Origin: Gibbula magus | Taxonomy: Eukaryota; Mollusca; Gastropoda; Trochida; Trochidae | Reading direction: 5' to 3' | DNA length: 64,000 nucleotides | Assembly: GCA_936450465.1 (NCBI GenBank) | Contig: OW388293.1 | Location: 41,312,982-41,376,981, forward strand | In this document: positions 1 to 13,149 of the stretch, piece by piece | Layout: the number at the start of each line of letters is the position of its first letter | How positions within the stretch are numbered: the stretch's first letter is position 1 | Position numbers and translations under genes: made by a program | The notes under the pieces: model-generated | Told to the model about the DNA's origin: nothing | Database searches by the model: none | The model's input: only the letters and a program-made list of their open reading frames with translations

Positions 1-11
1 TGTGTGGCAGA

Positions 12-127
12 ACCAGGACCCATATTTTCGAAGCTCTCTTAGCGCTAAGATAGTCATAAGTCAATGTCAATGTATGGTGCTTACGACTATCTAAGCACTA
101 AGAGAGCTTAGAAATATGGGTCCAGGT
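12..127. mobile_element. Hairpin MITE with about 45-base inverted arms
   Basis: Left arm GGACCCATATTTTCGAAGC continues through CTCTCTTAGCGCTAAGATAG. The right arm repeats this in inverse, ending CTAAGAGAGCTTAGAAATAT then GGGTCC. Nearly the whole element folds on itself around a short loop at about 60-80, as expected of a non-autonomous foldback element. A decayed relative lies at 2052-2140 (GTTCTCTTAGTGCTGAGATG). Confidence 0.75.
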
Positions 128-186
128 GTCAGGTGGAGGGAACCCCCCACCCCTTTTCTAAAACATTTTGCATGTAAATTTGATGA

Positions 187-200
187 CCCCCCCCCCCCCC
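187..200 (+). repeat. Poly-C run
   Basis: Fourteen consecutive C residues lie inside a C-rich patch (140-225). This is a homopolymer, prone to length variation and assembly error. Confidence 0.95.
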
Positions 201-299
201 AAAAGAGTTGCCCTCGCACCCATCCCATTTCAGTTCAAGAAAATATCCCCTTAATCTCAAATATATATAAATACAAGGTTTTGGAGTTTTTTTTCTGAT

Positions 300-3053
300 G
301 AGGATTCATAAGATGCCCTAGGTTTAATGTGACAATGTGACTTCACCTTTTAAATGTGTCATCGATCTGTTGTCTGACTTGAATTTCCTCCATCAAATGT
401 TCGACCGTGAACAGAATGTTCTGTTCTTGCCGATACTATGTTTATGACAATCATGTTTAATATTGGTATACATGGTATGAGAAGGGAACTCATACAATAA
501 CATCTATGTATAGATCATGTCTTTTCCTTAACCTTACCTGCTGACATCTTTGATTGGCATTCTAGACGTTCAGGTAATGAAAAATAGAGACAATTTTATA
601 GATATACAACTTCTTTATTCTTTGGAAGCGACATTAGAACCTACCAGCATGTTGTAATGTTGCCATCAGCAAGTAAACGGTTAAGCTAGTATTCAGAGAA
701 CAGTGCCCTTGCCCGGTCTGTAGTTATACTTGGTCATTTACGTTTTTAGCGCGTGTTTCTTTTACCACTATTGCATTACATTTCTGATCTGGTCTCGCTT
801 TTGTTTTGTTTGTACTTGATTTGTTTTATAAGTGATCTGTATATTTTACATATTTCTTGACATTGTATAGTTTCAGATCAAGGAGACAAGGGTATTAATG
901 GATGATCAACTTCTTCATTTTAACAATGGCGACTTTTCGGTATAGATCCCTTGTACGGTTATCAAGCATGAGGATCTATACCAAAACGTTGTCCGTGTTT
1001 CATAAAAGATAGATATCTTAGTAATGCTTTGGGTTCTATGTTTACTATATACACTAAAGTAAGTTAGGAGGATTTGAATTTTTAGAATTGATATTTTTTT
1101 AATGAATCAATGAATTTTAATAATTAATCATTTAAAAATTTACTTATGTATTCCAAACCGATGTTGACCAGGTACAAGGTAAATATTCCTATTTATGTGA
1201 AGCATTCATAAAATCTTAAAAGTTTCATTGGTCTTAGTTTCTGCAAATGTGAAACGATTTCAACAAACATTGGTTGGAGTAATGTTACTCCAAACCTTAT
1301 TGTTTATTGTTTTAGGATATCAAAAGAAAATATAGTTACAGTATTGCTTCTTAAAGTAACCTGTGTTAAAAAAAATTGTGAGTTAAAGTTGATCATATCG
1401 ATCAATCATCGATAAGTATCATAAATGATTGTTTATTGTAATAATTGGTGATAATGTATAGATTTTCATTTCTTCCTTTTTAAATGTACTATTAATATGC
1501 AATAGAATTTATATTAATGGATTAAGTTGTATAGTCTTATATCGATATACAAAATTTATATAAATTATTTTGATGTCAATAAACTAGAAAGTGAAGGGAC
1601 AAATCTATTTGATAAAATGAAATCATGATTGATAAAAAAAATTAAAAAATTTGTATTGTAATAATGTGATAATAATTCATAATTCTGAAAGTTTTATATG
1701 TGTGAAATAAAGTGATTGTTCAAGTGTACAGTTAGTATATATATATATTGATTAAAATGGTAATTAAAAGAATAACCAACCGAGTAAATCAGAATTAGTT
1801 ATTTTTTAAATACCATTTGAATATATACATATATTCCCATTCTGAATTTGATGATTTATTTTTGTAATTTGGTATATTACTATTTTCCAATGGTTTGAAT
1901 GATATAACCCGGTTTCCATTTCATTCATCTAGTGTTAATCAGGCCTTTGATTTTTTAAGTTGTAAGTATGCTGGATTTTTAGTTAGCTTTGTGTTGAAAA
2001 CTTAAAGTGCCATGCATTGTTAATGTCTTACAAGCTTGTTAGTGCTAAAAGGTATCAAAGTTCTCTTAGTGCTGAGATGAGTCATAATTGCAAACTGAAT
2101 AATATTACAGTGTTAAAGAGATCTTAGTATGTTTCCCTAAAGTGTCTATTCCTGGTCAACTTGTTTTGTACTGGTCATGTTTTTCTGTTTACATGTTTGA
2201 AACCATGGCAACACATTTAAATTGATGATTTGTGATGTGTGATAATGTACAGAGCTAGTCATTGTTATTATGAATAAAAATGAATCAACTTGAATGATCG
2301 ATTGTTGTTTTTCTGTTATATGTTGTACCCTCTATTGTTGCTGAACATAGCAATGACATGTTCCTTTTCCTTTTATTCGTATGTAGGTGAAGTGATGCTC
2401 ATGATTTTGATAGTCAGTAATCCTGAATGTTTCTTTTCAAATAGCACAAATAAGGCCCCAATCCTGTTGAACCACAATACATATAATAACCTGAACTCTT
2501 TTCTGTAGACAGTAGCATTTTGCACCCAATCAAAACATTCAGGATCATTTCTGCAATATTTTCAAAATCAACGTTGGTATTATTGCGATGATTGTAAACT
2601 TTTAGGTACGTTTATTTTGCATTTATCACAACCAAAGCTCAGTTAAAACATCTTTGTGCATGCAAAAATTGACGCATTTCCTATTGTTACTTGCTCAAGA
2701 GTAGAAGTAAACAGAGCACTGTATAACTAAATTATACCATCTCCGATTTTTGACATTAGCAAATCAGATACGACTATTGTGCAAAGTTATGGTAGAACTT
2801 GATTGAAACCCTTCCTTTCATAAAGCACATAGATGTTTGATGTCAAGAGTGGATCTTGAAATAACAAGGGGAGCAACTCTTGCAGCTTTGCATGAAAGAT
2901 ACCTTTCAAAATTGCAATATTAACACTTCGCACTAACTGACAAACTCAACATTTGTTTTTGTTACTCAAGTTGCTGATTTGAAAATAACTTAAATGATAT
3001 CAAAATTTGAATTTGTAACAAAATTCTTTGCTCTCAGAATTACATCTTTAATT
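300..3053. other. AT-rich noncoding stretch
   Basis: No exon with convincing splice sites and codon bias was seen on either strand. ORFs here are short and of random composition. The only structured item is the decayed hairpin-element relative at 2052-2140. Confidence 0.5.
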
Positions 3054-3520
3054 ATGTCCCCCGAAAATCTTTCGGGAGACATAATGTTTTCACCTCCGTC
3101 CGTTATTCCATCATTCCGTCATTCCGAAATGCTTTCTTTTCCGGGCCATATCTATATAACCGTTCAATATTTTTTCACGAAACTTGGTATGTGTTTAGAC
3201 CTAATGGTGGAGTGGTGCCTTTTGCTATTTTGGTTATTCTGAATTTTTTTTTCTTTTCTGGTTTCCATGGAAACAATTTGAACTTAGTGCATATTGAGGG
3301 TAGGGACCTTTTCCGGGCTCTATCTCCAAAACCGTTCGATATTTTTTCACCAAACTTGGTATTTGCTTAGACCTAGTGATAGAGTGGTGCCTTTTGCTAC
3401 TTTGGCTATTCTGATTTGTTTATTTCTCGTTATTAATGCAGTATTTAACTTAGTGCTTAGCATAAGTGAAAAATAAGGGTAATATGACTAGGTTGGATTG
3501 AAAGTTGGAGCGGGGGACAT
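3054..3520. mobile_element. Non-autonomous element with ATGTCCCCCG / CGGGGGACAT ends and an internal duplication
   Basis: Ten-base inverted ends are exact (3054-3063 and 3511-3520). Just inside the left end is a hairpin (CCCCGAAAATCTTTCGGG). The body has two copies of a module of about 100 bases starting GGGC(C/T)(A/C)TATCT at 3144 and about 3316, 172 bases apart, each containing ACCGTTCxATATTTTTTCAC. A run of (T)CCGTC units follows the left hairpin. No transposase reading frame is present. Confidence 0.65.
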
Positions 3521-3584
3521 CACAGTGCATCACATGCACATATTTCTAGTTATTTTGGTACCTTTCCCTTTGTCCCAATATTAT

Positions 3585-3975
3585 CCCCCGCCACGAAGTG
3601 GAAGGGGGATATAGGTTTGAGCTCCATCCATCCGTGTTCCCGTCCATCCGTCTGCGACAGCTTTTCTCAAAAACTATTTATGATAGGACAACCAAATTTG
3701 GTGTTTGGCTTGAGGGCATTAATACCTTGATGAATTTTGGAAATGAGAAGTGCGCAATGATATTTTCAGGAGTTATTGCCCTTGTTACGTATTTTTGGAC
3801 TCTTGTTTGGTAAAAAGTCACAATTAAAGAACTGTTTCATCAACACTTTGCCTTGGTGATGCTTTTGTTTGCTGGTGATGAAGCCGCCCCCACGGGTGTC
3901 GAAACATCACAATTAAAGAACTATATTTCATCAACAGTTTGCCTTGGTGATGCTTTTGTGTGTTGATGAGTGCAA
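3585..3975 (+). mobile_element. GGGGG-hairpin repeat element, plus orientation
   Basis: It begins with a hairpin, TATCCCCCGCCACGAAGTGG then AAGGGGGATA (3585-3614). After it come CCATCCATCCGTGTTCCCGT and a segment with TTTTCTCAAAAACTATTTAT. The same parts occur inverted at 54.8-55.15 kb, defining a family. Near its right side, 3819-3870 and 3905-3955 are direct repeats (TCACAATTAAAGAACT... then TTGCCTTGGTGATGCTTTTG). The right boundary is uncertain. Confidence 0.55.
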
Positions 3976-4009
3976 AGCAAGAAAGCAACAACTCCCAATT
4001 TTCAACATT

Positions 4010-4078
4010 TAGGAATCAAACCCAAACCTTTCTGCTTAATGAGAGAGTGTTTTACTCACCATACTACAACACTTTGTC
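4010..4078 (-). mobile_element. tRNA-derived SINE head remnant
   Basis: On the minus strand a B-box-like GGTTTGATTCC (4022-4012) lies about 36 bases after an A-box-like TATGGTGAGTAAAACAC (4064-4048). This is the spacing of a pol III internal promoter. The sequence is not a foldable functional tRNA, so a decayed SINE head is the best reading. Confidence 0.4.
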
Positions 4079-4079
4079 A

Positions 4080-7000
4080 ATGAAAACCAAATACATAACT
4101 GTTTGTAAAGACATTTATTCAATAATGAATATCAACAAACATTGAATAATATTTTGACAGATACATGCTCATGAATAATATATATGTCAATAACATGCAA
4201 CATTTCCCTATGTGATTAATGAGAGTAATACCATTCTGTGTTCATGACTTCAATATATACACCTTTGTTTCTTATACTTACCTATATAAATGAAACATAC
4301 TATAAATTGGATTTATTAATTTCTGAAGTAGCCTGTTAATTCATTTCCACACTTAACCACTCTTCAAATAGAAAAAGACAAGTGTCCTGAATTTTTAGAT
4401 TAAACCTGTTAATTTGTTCAAAAACTAATACTTCCAATAACCAAAATCACAATATCCAACAATGGGTTATGTAGAAATATTAAAATGCCTTAGAAAAAAT
4501 ATGAATAAGATAACCAAACCTTGTTAGAGATAACTTGAAGACAAGCAATCTTTCTAAGTTTATATCTCCAAAGTAATAAAACATCATTTTACTAAACAAT
4601 AAGCTGGTAAAATCACTGTTAGAAAATTATTTGTTTTAGTTTCATATCAAAATCACCCAAAATATCCTTTTTAACGCTAAAAATCATCACAAACAAGAAC
4701 ACACTTGATATGAAAACGGTTATCTTGATCTTGATTTCAAAATGAAATAAAATATACAGAAATGATTTGAGGATGTTGTTCTGCAGCACGATATGATGTT
4801 AATGTACATTTAAGCACCATTTCAATATCATAGTTAACTCCAAGTTTGTGAGTTCTAGTTTTCTTTCATTCTCTTTCAAAATATTTGATAACTAACTAAA
4901 CTGATATTCAATGGATTCATAGTCTTTGAAATACTGAACACATATACTCATTTGAATGGAGAATGACATCAAAATAAATTTTAAACTTTCATCTAGAATT
5001 AGATTTTATTAAATTAAGAAATTGATATGAGTTTGAGGAACATTTTTTTTTATTTGCAAACAAAAATATTTTAATTCAGATTTATTTTTAGTATGTATAG
5101 TTTGGATATTTTATCATCTGTGTAACATTTTGTTCTTTTTAACATTTAACTTAAAACTTCAATTTATTCTCTCATGTAATTTAACTACAACTTTTAGAAT
5201 TAATAAAAGTCTAAATAGAGTGATTTCATTTTGACATGATGGCATGATCTTAATAATTATACAACTGAAGAGTTTGGCAAAGTTTAACCTACATTGGACT
5301 GATAACTTTCAACACCTTGCATAGATTTTTACAATCATTTTCAAAGTTTTCATTAAGATTTCTACAAAGTGTCTTCTGAAGAACAAAGAATCAAGATGAT
5401 ATCCTATACATTCATTTCCTTGAAGAGTGTTTAAATAGTAAAAAAAACTCAACTATTTCCCTGACTATAGAAGTTATAATTATATGCCTATGACTTAAGA
5501 TCTAATGCCCTCAGTGATTCAGGAACCTCAACATCACAGCCAATACACCCTAACTTTGATGTTCATATAGCCATAAATATTAATGTCAATTTAAGTCATA
5601 TTTGGTGCTGCATTGATGGCATTGATTTGAGTACACATTTCTCCTAATTACAGTCATATCTTACATTTATTAAAGTTATGATAAATTTGACAGATTCATT
5701 CCTTACTTTGGAAAACTTGTATTTGTATGTTGAAAAATCAGCTTTAACTATGTCACAATATGAAAATATCCTTGTATTTAACAAACTTTTATAACTATTT
5801 TGTTAGTTACATATTTTAACAGTATTTTATTCAAAGTACTTTCATATAAAACCGTAAAGTAACCGTCATTTGTTTCACATAGTGGAAATTATTATTAGCT
5901 TTTGGCCAGCGATGTCATATATTATATCGTCACTGTCACAGATAAGAAATAATACAGCGTCACTGTTGCTTGATAGCCAGTTTATTTCACTGACAAACTT
6001 TCCCAGTATTCCATTGCTAATCATATAATAAAAGATCATATTTGGTGTTGCCTTCACAATACAAGAACACAATGCTAGCTGTCACTACTTGAACATGAAA
6101 ACTAATTAGGTCTAACGTGTACAAGCATACAGCATAGAACCATACCATTGCACAGAGAACAGAAACATGTACAAAACATATTCCACAGGACATTTTTGCA
6201 CATAAGTCTCACAAATAGTCATTTGAATTTTGTGGTTGTCTAATAATAACATAGAAATTAGTGACTATTTTTGTGACAAATCCCAGAACAGATTCAAATC
6301 TATACCCTCAGAGCATGACACTGGGTAAGTTGAAGTTCAAAGTAGAAATGACATATGAATAAAACTAGTTAGCAATAATTTTTCACCAAAGTTCAAATAT
6401 AAATGATTGCATTTTTGGACAATTTCATACTTGTCACAAGATTTAGGCTACAAATGATAAATTTGTATATCAGAATTGGGCAATGCACTATTCAAAATGT
6501 TAATACTTCTTACTACTAAACAAATATTGATCGATTCCTTTGAAATGAACATACTAAATTTACATACAAGTTAAACCATTGTGTGTATAAATTAAAACTG
6601 GGCACATTTTTCAGTACAATTTGGACGTCATTGAGGCTTGTACTGCATTTACAGTTTAACAGTAAAGTATTTCCACACTACACAAAATTAAAGGTAAAAG
6701 TTTAACAGTCAAAAGAGGTGAACTTTCAACACAATCGTTTACCATACACATATAACAGTGACTTCGTATCTTATCAGAGGTAATTAGCACTAAAATTGTC
6801 AATTGAATTAAAATTAACAATCACAAAGGGTAACATTTTGACAGTCATTTATTGTCAAGACTTAACACAGAAGTAATACTATAACCATCTTAAAAACAAG
6901 TACTTACAAAAAATTCAAGGTAAAAATTTAACAATTTTTAACACAGATGTTTAGGGTATAGATATTAGCACAGTTGAGTATGTAAAGAGTAAGTAAAAGT

Positions 7001-7780
7001 TCATGGACTTAGTAAGGCTGCTCATCATCACAATATGTTTTGCATCAATCTTGTTCATACCTGCTGAACAACCTTCGTTAACAATGCACTTTGTCGATCA
7101 ATCCATTTCACTTCACACAGAACTCGACCATTTAATACCAACAACTACTACATTTCCACACCATTTATCTCTTCAATGCAACAATCCATAACTTTCAGTA
7201 CTTTCCTTCAAAAATGCTTCACCAATAACAATGTGGCATTCAAATCTTTACCAAGCAATGACATTTCTCACACTTTTTCAGTTATGTCTTTTTCGTGACT
7301 TTTTATGTATCATTTCAATCATCAACATTCGCATATTCCTTCACAAATTAACTTTTCTAGTTCAGTCTTCTCATAACTTTTCATCAAAATTTTCAACCAT
7401 GAAGTCCACTCATCAACTCTTCAGCAATTACTACTTGAACTATGTCAACATTTTAGCAATTAAAATACTAATCACTTCAGCATTTCATCATGATCAAATC
7501 ACATTTATTGCTAATACTAAGGTTTTAACATTACAGAAATGTTGTTAAACCTTCAACAGCATTCCAAAATCAACAATCTTCAGCAGCATTCTCATCCAAC
7601 CATTTATAACTTTAACAACATCTCCCTTTCTCAAAACGTTACCGTTTCCGGTTCCATCACAGAAATGCCTGCTGATCTGTCTGTATCACATCCAGTCAGT
7701 GTGTGAAATAGTTAATAACATGCTAGCCCTAGCAATAAATACTCTCTTAAGCCAAACAGCACTATCCTGTCAAATTGATA
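4080..7780. other. AT-rich noncoding stretch
   Basis: No gene is supported. Short recurrent phrases such as AACAxxCACAAAGGGTAACA between 6.6 and 7.0 kb suggest very old tandem repeats. ORFs at 5875-6072, 7003-7191 and 7231-7548 have no family resemblance and no splice context. Confidence 0.45.
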
Positions 7781-7784
7781 ATTT

Positions 7785-8230
7785 TGATGTATGCGGCGAA
7801 TATTAAATTCATAATATAGGTACTTATGACCTATGGAAGCAATCATATGGGGGTTCATATTTTTCATATGTTGCCCTAGGGGCAAAATATCACTTTGTCA
7901 TGGTGACGTAATGTCATAAACAATGTTATGACGTTACCTTTCTTCTATGACATTGTTTTCTAAATGTGGCAGCGGAGAGCAGCAGCATATGCTTATAAGT
8001 AGATTTTAGCTTAATTTCCATAATTATGTGACTTCGGTAATAATTAAAAAAACATAATATTTGTGTCTATGTCATATTACGTTTGCAACACTCGTGCCTG
8101 ATATTGGTATACCGCTCCCGCTCAGGATATACTAATATTCAAGGACTGTCATAACATAGTATGACGTAACCAAATATAATATCTTCTATATATGTGTTCC
8201 AGAGGTTATAACAGTATGTTATAGTCTATT
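7785..8230. repeat. Probable palindromic mobile element with CRE-like sites
   Basis: The segment contains several TGACGTAA/TTACGTCA-like motifs (about 7904, 7930, 8162) and an imperfect hairpin GATATTGGTATACC ... GGATATACTAATATTC (8099-8141) with the loop GCTCCCGCTCA. It resembles the elements at 12.5-12.96 kb and 47.8-48.2 kb in carrying both CRE-like motifs and a loop of the TCGCTC type. Boundaries are not defined. Confidence 0.4.
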
Positions 8231-11200
8231 TGCACCAATACCAGTACCCTTTGCCCATACTTATAACTTTGAGTTACAATTACCTGTCGAGGTCGGGGAA
8301 ACAACATTGTCATGAATGATTAACTTTATCTCAAAATGGCAATATGATGTAAGGATATAAACTGAAACATCGCTAAATTGAAAATAAAAAAGTTAATCAT
8401 CCATAAAATCCTTGTTTCCTCTGTACAACTAACTTGTACAACGAACTTGTACAATGCTTTTCAAAAGAGCTCTCTGACACTATTTCACACACTGTGCATC
8501 TATTATCACAAGTAGTTACCCGTAACGTGCAGATCTCTGCCAACAACATCTTCTCTTTCCAGAGCCAAAATCTAGAAGGAAAATTAACAACTCCTGAAAA
8601 TTATATCACAATTGTCCAATTGAAGATACCTGGAGACCAAATAACATCCAAAAGTTTTGTAAATACTGTCAAAAGAACTACTTATTGTCAACAAAAACTG
8701 CCGCAGAATTAACTGCTCTTGTCATCTTTCTCAAATCCATTTACACAGAATGTTCTGTGGTCATACAAAATACAATATACATATTCATTACTATCCAGTT
8801 AAATATAAACTTACATCTTTTCACAGATCTGTGATAATAACATTAACATTCTGTTATTACCATCCATTAAAAGTATAAATTATTATGATATTAACTGGTT
8901 CAAATCATCCTGCGTTCTCCTGTTCCAATCCACAAAACAATACATGTGACAACCGCTAAAGAAATAGGGACTGATAGACTTACAGAACACTCCTTTTTAT
9001 AAGATAGTTTTAATGGCTGTTTATACAGAGTCACTCTAATACACACACACAAATTCTATTCAACACTTTTGTACTCTGGGCCAAGAGGCCTGCAATGCTG
9101 AACTAAGACTCTGAATATAGACTTTAACTCATTTTTGTCATGGCAAAGTCTGTTTTGAAATGTTTCAAAATGAATTGGGTCACTGACCATGAGAGTTTGC
9201 TTGTAAATTCCTTTAACACTTCTAATGCAGAACCATTCTGAGTGACCTCTTTATAGAAAATCTCATCAAAAGGAATCAGCAGGGATGGCCACTGGCTAAT
9301 GATGGTTTTACTCTGAATATTATTGGACATGTAGTAAGGGTTAAGATGTTTCTTCGAGTTATCCATCATCTGCCACTATATCTCAGCTGAAGTCACATGT
9401 TCTTTTTACAATCTAACAACAGTAGAAAACAGTCAAAGTTTTGAGTTATCATGATGCAGTGTTACAATCTTAAAGACTAAATTAAAAAAATGAAATGTTT
9501 CTTGGGCATCAGTACATCACTTTTATTACTGCGCATGACAACTTTTTATTGTCATTTGTTTTTTCAAATTAATAATTTGCTAAATCATTTTTGCTAAACC
9601 TCAATATTCATTTGTCAAACAATACATGAGCTTGCAAGAACAAATGTGCTTCCATTTTACATACTTCTACCACTTACAATTTATATTTTGATGGAAAAAA
9701 TATAATGTACTTCTCCCTCGTCTTCAACAAAAATTAACAAGAAAGTCCTACCTCCCTGGTCCAAAAAAATGTGCCCAAGAAACATTTAACTTTTCTTATG
9801 CAGTCAAACAGATTCACAAAACAAGTAAACCTTGCAGTTACATACTGTCCAAATCAGGTCCATCCAACAACATTACACAGTGCCATCATTACAGACAAAA
9901 CTTCTTCAAAAACTTCAAAAAAACATTTCTGTCATATCAGATTATCTTTCCAGTTCATTCTTCAGCTTGTTCCATATATGTCCATTTCATGTGTGCTTTT
10001 TGATAAAGAACAGAGAGACAATAGCGGGTTACTGACCGAAACAATAGTTTGAGGTTTGATGCATATAATGTTCTGATGTTCACTGATAGTTTGTCAACTT
10101 AACAGACAAGCATTGCATCGATTTTTATATACTTGGATCAAATGTTATAATGTAGTCAAAAGAAAAGAAATCTTACAGTCATAGTTTTTTTTAGACAGAA
10201 AATAGTTACATTGATTTTCATCAACTTTGATCACTATACCTAACATAGTCAAAAGACAGGATGTATTTATTGACAAATTCTTTGACAGGCAAGCAATGCA
10301 TCGATTTTTTTTTAGTGATATAATCTCCATTCTTATAGACAAACATTGCATTGATTTTCTCAAGTTAGACTGAAACAATCTCTCTTATCAAAGACAGTAG
10401 ATTTGCGACTGACAAAGTTTGTTTTTAACAGACAAGAATTTTTTTTACCAACTTCAATTAAAATTGGCTGGCCTGGTTTACTGTCTGACAGATACCCATT
10501 TTTTGAGAAAGTTGGATTTCTGCAAACCAAGCAAATTTATGTTAACTTGTTGGTATATCTTAATACTTTCACAGAGTAAAATTTCTTTTTGCTGAAAGCA
10601 AACTTCAGAATTGATTTTCACTTAATTGGATTTGTAATACTGTCACAATGCTCCATGTAATACTCACACAAAGCTACAGATAACACAAGTAGGACAGGTA
10701 TGGTTCACCACTCCTGGGCCAAGTGTAAGAACAGACTATGTAACCATGGAATAATTCAACTATCAACAAACCCATATTTAACAGAACAAAACACCACAAG
10801 TAAGAACATACAACAGGATTTGTGACAATAATTGGAACAGTTCTCCAATTAATCATACATTTCTTACATAAGACAAAAATCTTTCACAACCAAATACTAT
10901 TTGCTTACATCTTATTATAAATCATATCGTCTTTACTCTATTTGGGTGCCAGGGATTCTCTTCGTTTCAGCCATGGCGCATTTAAGTCCTGTTTTCCGAG
11001 AATTCTAATTTCCATAGTTTGTCACAGGAAATTTTGTTTCACGATTCTTCATCGCTTATCCGAGGCAAGAGTCTACAGAATAAATAAGTTTTCAGTCCTG
11101 ATGTAAAAATATTCTTATTTTATTTCCTCTTCTCAGGATTGACTTTATTCCATTGTTTGTCACACAATTATATTCAGTTCAGATATAGGAATTAAGGCTC

Positions 11201-11590
11201 TTTGAATGTGTTCTTCTTCTTGGGACTTCTACTTTTTCTTCTTCTATGAGTTTATGACAGCAAATTATCATGTTCTTCTGCAGAACTATAAATTTTGGCA
11301 TCGTTTGTTCATTTGAATTGGCATTTAATTTTCATGGCAGCTTTAAATGAGGATCCCAAAGGTAACCATGGGATGACAGTAATTCTTCACAAATGTCAAA
11401 CTTCTCCCGTATACGTCAAACTTCACGTTTGATATTGAAACCTTTGACGTTCACATATATTGCGCTCAGCAAGCAGTGTGTGATGACTCTTGTGATTATT
11501 ATGAAAGACAAGCCATATATTGAGTAGATCTTTCCACAATGCACAACACCAATGTCTCAACCACAATGAAAATAGACAATTTCCAAACAT
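8230..11590. other. Noncoding stretch with an old tandem repeat at 10.1-10.4 kb
   Basis: No gene is supported. Between 10100 and 10380 a phrase of the form GACAxxCAAxCATTGCATCGATTTT occurs three times (about 10103, 10284, 10338), interleaved with TAGTCAAAAGA motifs at about 10155 and 10247. This indicates a degenerate tandem array. Confidence 0.4.
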
Positions 11591-12110
11591 TAAAACCAGG
11601 CCACACTTTTCACAAGAAAAGCAATGATGTGAGATTCAACCTCGCAATGTTTTTTTGCTAGCGATACAATGAAGTGATATTTGACATCTCACCTGTTTCC
11701 CAAGAAATTCAATGGCATGAGATTTCGACTTCACTGGGATGTTCAAAATAAAGGTAATGATTTGACAGATTCCATGTGTGATTTCACAAGAAGTGAAGAG
11801 ATGTGAGATTCAACCTTGTTCCTGTTTCACAAAAACATCACTTTTTGACTGTGTCTGCAAGTAATGCAATAATGTTAAGGTTAAAATAGTCTTCACAGGA
11901 AACTCAACAAGTTATGAAACTCGACTTCGTAACTGTCTTCATGAGAAACTCAATGATGTATAGGTTATTCTTGTTTTAGTCTTCACAGGAAAATTAAGTA
12001 ACTGTTTTCATAAGGAACTGATCAGTGATGTATGATTTCATATTTGCAGTGATCTAAGATTCAAGTTTGTTACTGTTTCCACAGGAGACTCAGTGTGAGA
12101 TTCAAACACA
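11590..12110. repeat. Degenerate short tandem array next to the exon-like island
   Basis: About seven decayed copies of a unit containing TTCACAxGAAACTCAA then GATGTGAGATTCAACxTTG occur between 11600 and 12110. Spacing is irregular, roughly 60-100 bases. The array ends directly at the GC-rich island at 12.1 kb. Confidence 0.5.
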
Positions 12111-12303
12111 GTTAGTTAATCGCGGATGGGTTGGTGTTTGGTAGAGGACATGACGATGAGCTGGACAGTGTTGACGAGCCACCACGAGGAGACGGCAGGG
12201 CAGTCTGAGCAAGAACAGCAGTGGTTGACGTTCATCCGTTGTTTCTTCAAGAACCACTGTAGGAGGCTTTCAGGTTGCAGGAATGATCATCAAAAAATTG
12301 TAT
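12110..12303 (-). other. GC-rich exon-like island, possible 3' terminal exon of the ARRDC gene
   Basis: A good acceptor (TTTGTTTTCTATTTCAG) precedes base 12303 on the minus strand, and the following 180 bases are much richer in G and C than the flanks. A second possible acceptor (CCTCCTACAG) lies inside it, ending at about 12261. From the first acceptor all frames close early: one gives YNFLMIIPAT then stop, another IQFFDDHSCNLKASYSGS then stop. From the second acceptor two long frames are open. It could be 3' UTR, an alternative tail, an exon of another gene, or an unrelated island. The frame is unresolved. The 12-kb distance from the last clear exon is within the range of this gene's introns. 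Confidence 0.3.
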
Positions 12304-12479
12304 CTGAAATAGAAAACAAATGTATCAATACTTACTTAAATGTAGAATACGTATCAATATTGCTCATTTGATTTAAATTAGAACCTTCTTGCTGATATAT
12401 GCATTATGGGATTTTCTCATGATACGTACCACTACTATGAGATCATATTTAACACAAATTAACTCTTTATTATTACTCA

Positions 12480-12965
12480 ACCGTGGTGACATCACTCATT
12501 AAAGGGACACCACGTTGACAATAAAAATCAGATCATGTGCATTTACCTATGCTGATTAACATGCCTGCTAACAAGTCACAGACACCGAATTTCAGACAAT
12601 TGAAGTAATTAGTAATAAAAACTACTGCAGGTAGACAGTGAAGTGAAGCGTAACTCGTTAGCAAACATTCTAATCAGCTTAGTGAGATGAAGATGGGACT
12701 CATTTTTATCCTCGACGCAGTATTCCTTTAAATAACAATGATTTGGTTACAAACATGTGTGATACCACCATGTGCTGCCGTAACGTCACAATCGGCGTGT
12801 GACGTCATAGCTGTTTTTGGTTGACGTCACAATGTTAGCCGACTGCAATAGTTAACTGTCATTAACAACGGTTTTTAGCAATTCAGGGCTATTTAAATCA
12901 TTGAGTAATAAATAAAATACTCGCTTTTTGCTTTCGCTCGTTAAAATACCATCCATTCACTAGTT
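12480..12965. repeat. CRE-rich repeat element remnant
   Basis: Two perfect palindromic CRE octamers TGACGTCA lie at 12800-12807 and 12822-12829, with a near match TAACGTCA at 12781. A terminal TCGCTTTTTGCTTTCGCTCG motif follows at about 12922. Compare the elements at 7.8-8.2 and 47.8-48.2 kb. No ORF is present. Confidence 0.4.
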
Positions 12966-13149
12966 TCATAAACATCATTTAGTATTCTATATTTTGCTGA
13001 AATGATTAGTGCCAAAACATTCTGAGAGGCCAACTTACAGGCATCACGCCTCCTTAACAATGGAATGAATAGGATTGGATTTAGCAGCTAAGGTGTCAAC
13101 TCTTATTTTCCTCAATTGTACCAGAATAAATCGAACTGATTCATGCATT

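Noticed and set aside
7003..7548. Two consecutive plus-strand ORFs of 62 and 105 codons
   Set aside because: AT-rich composition, no motif, no splice sites; typical chance ORFs in low-GC DNA.
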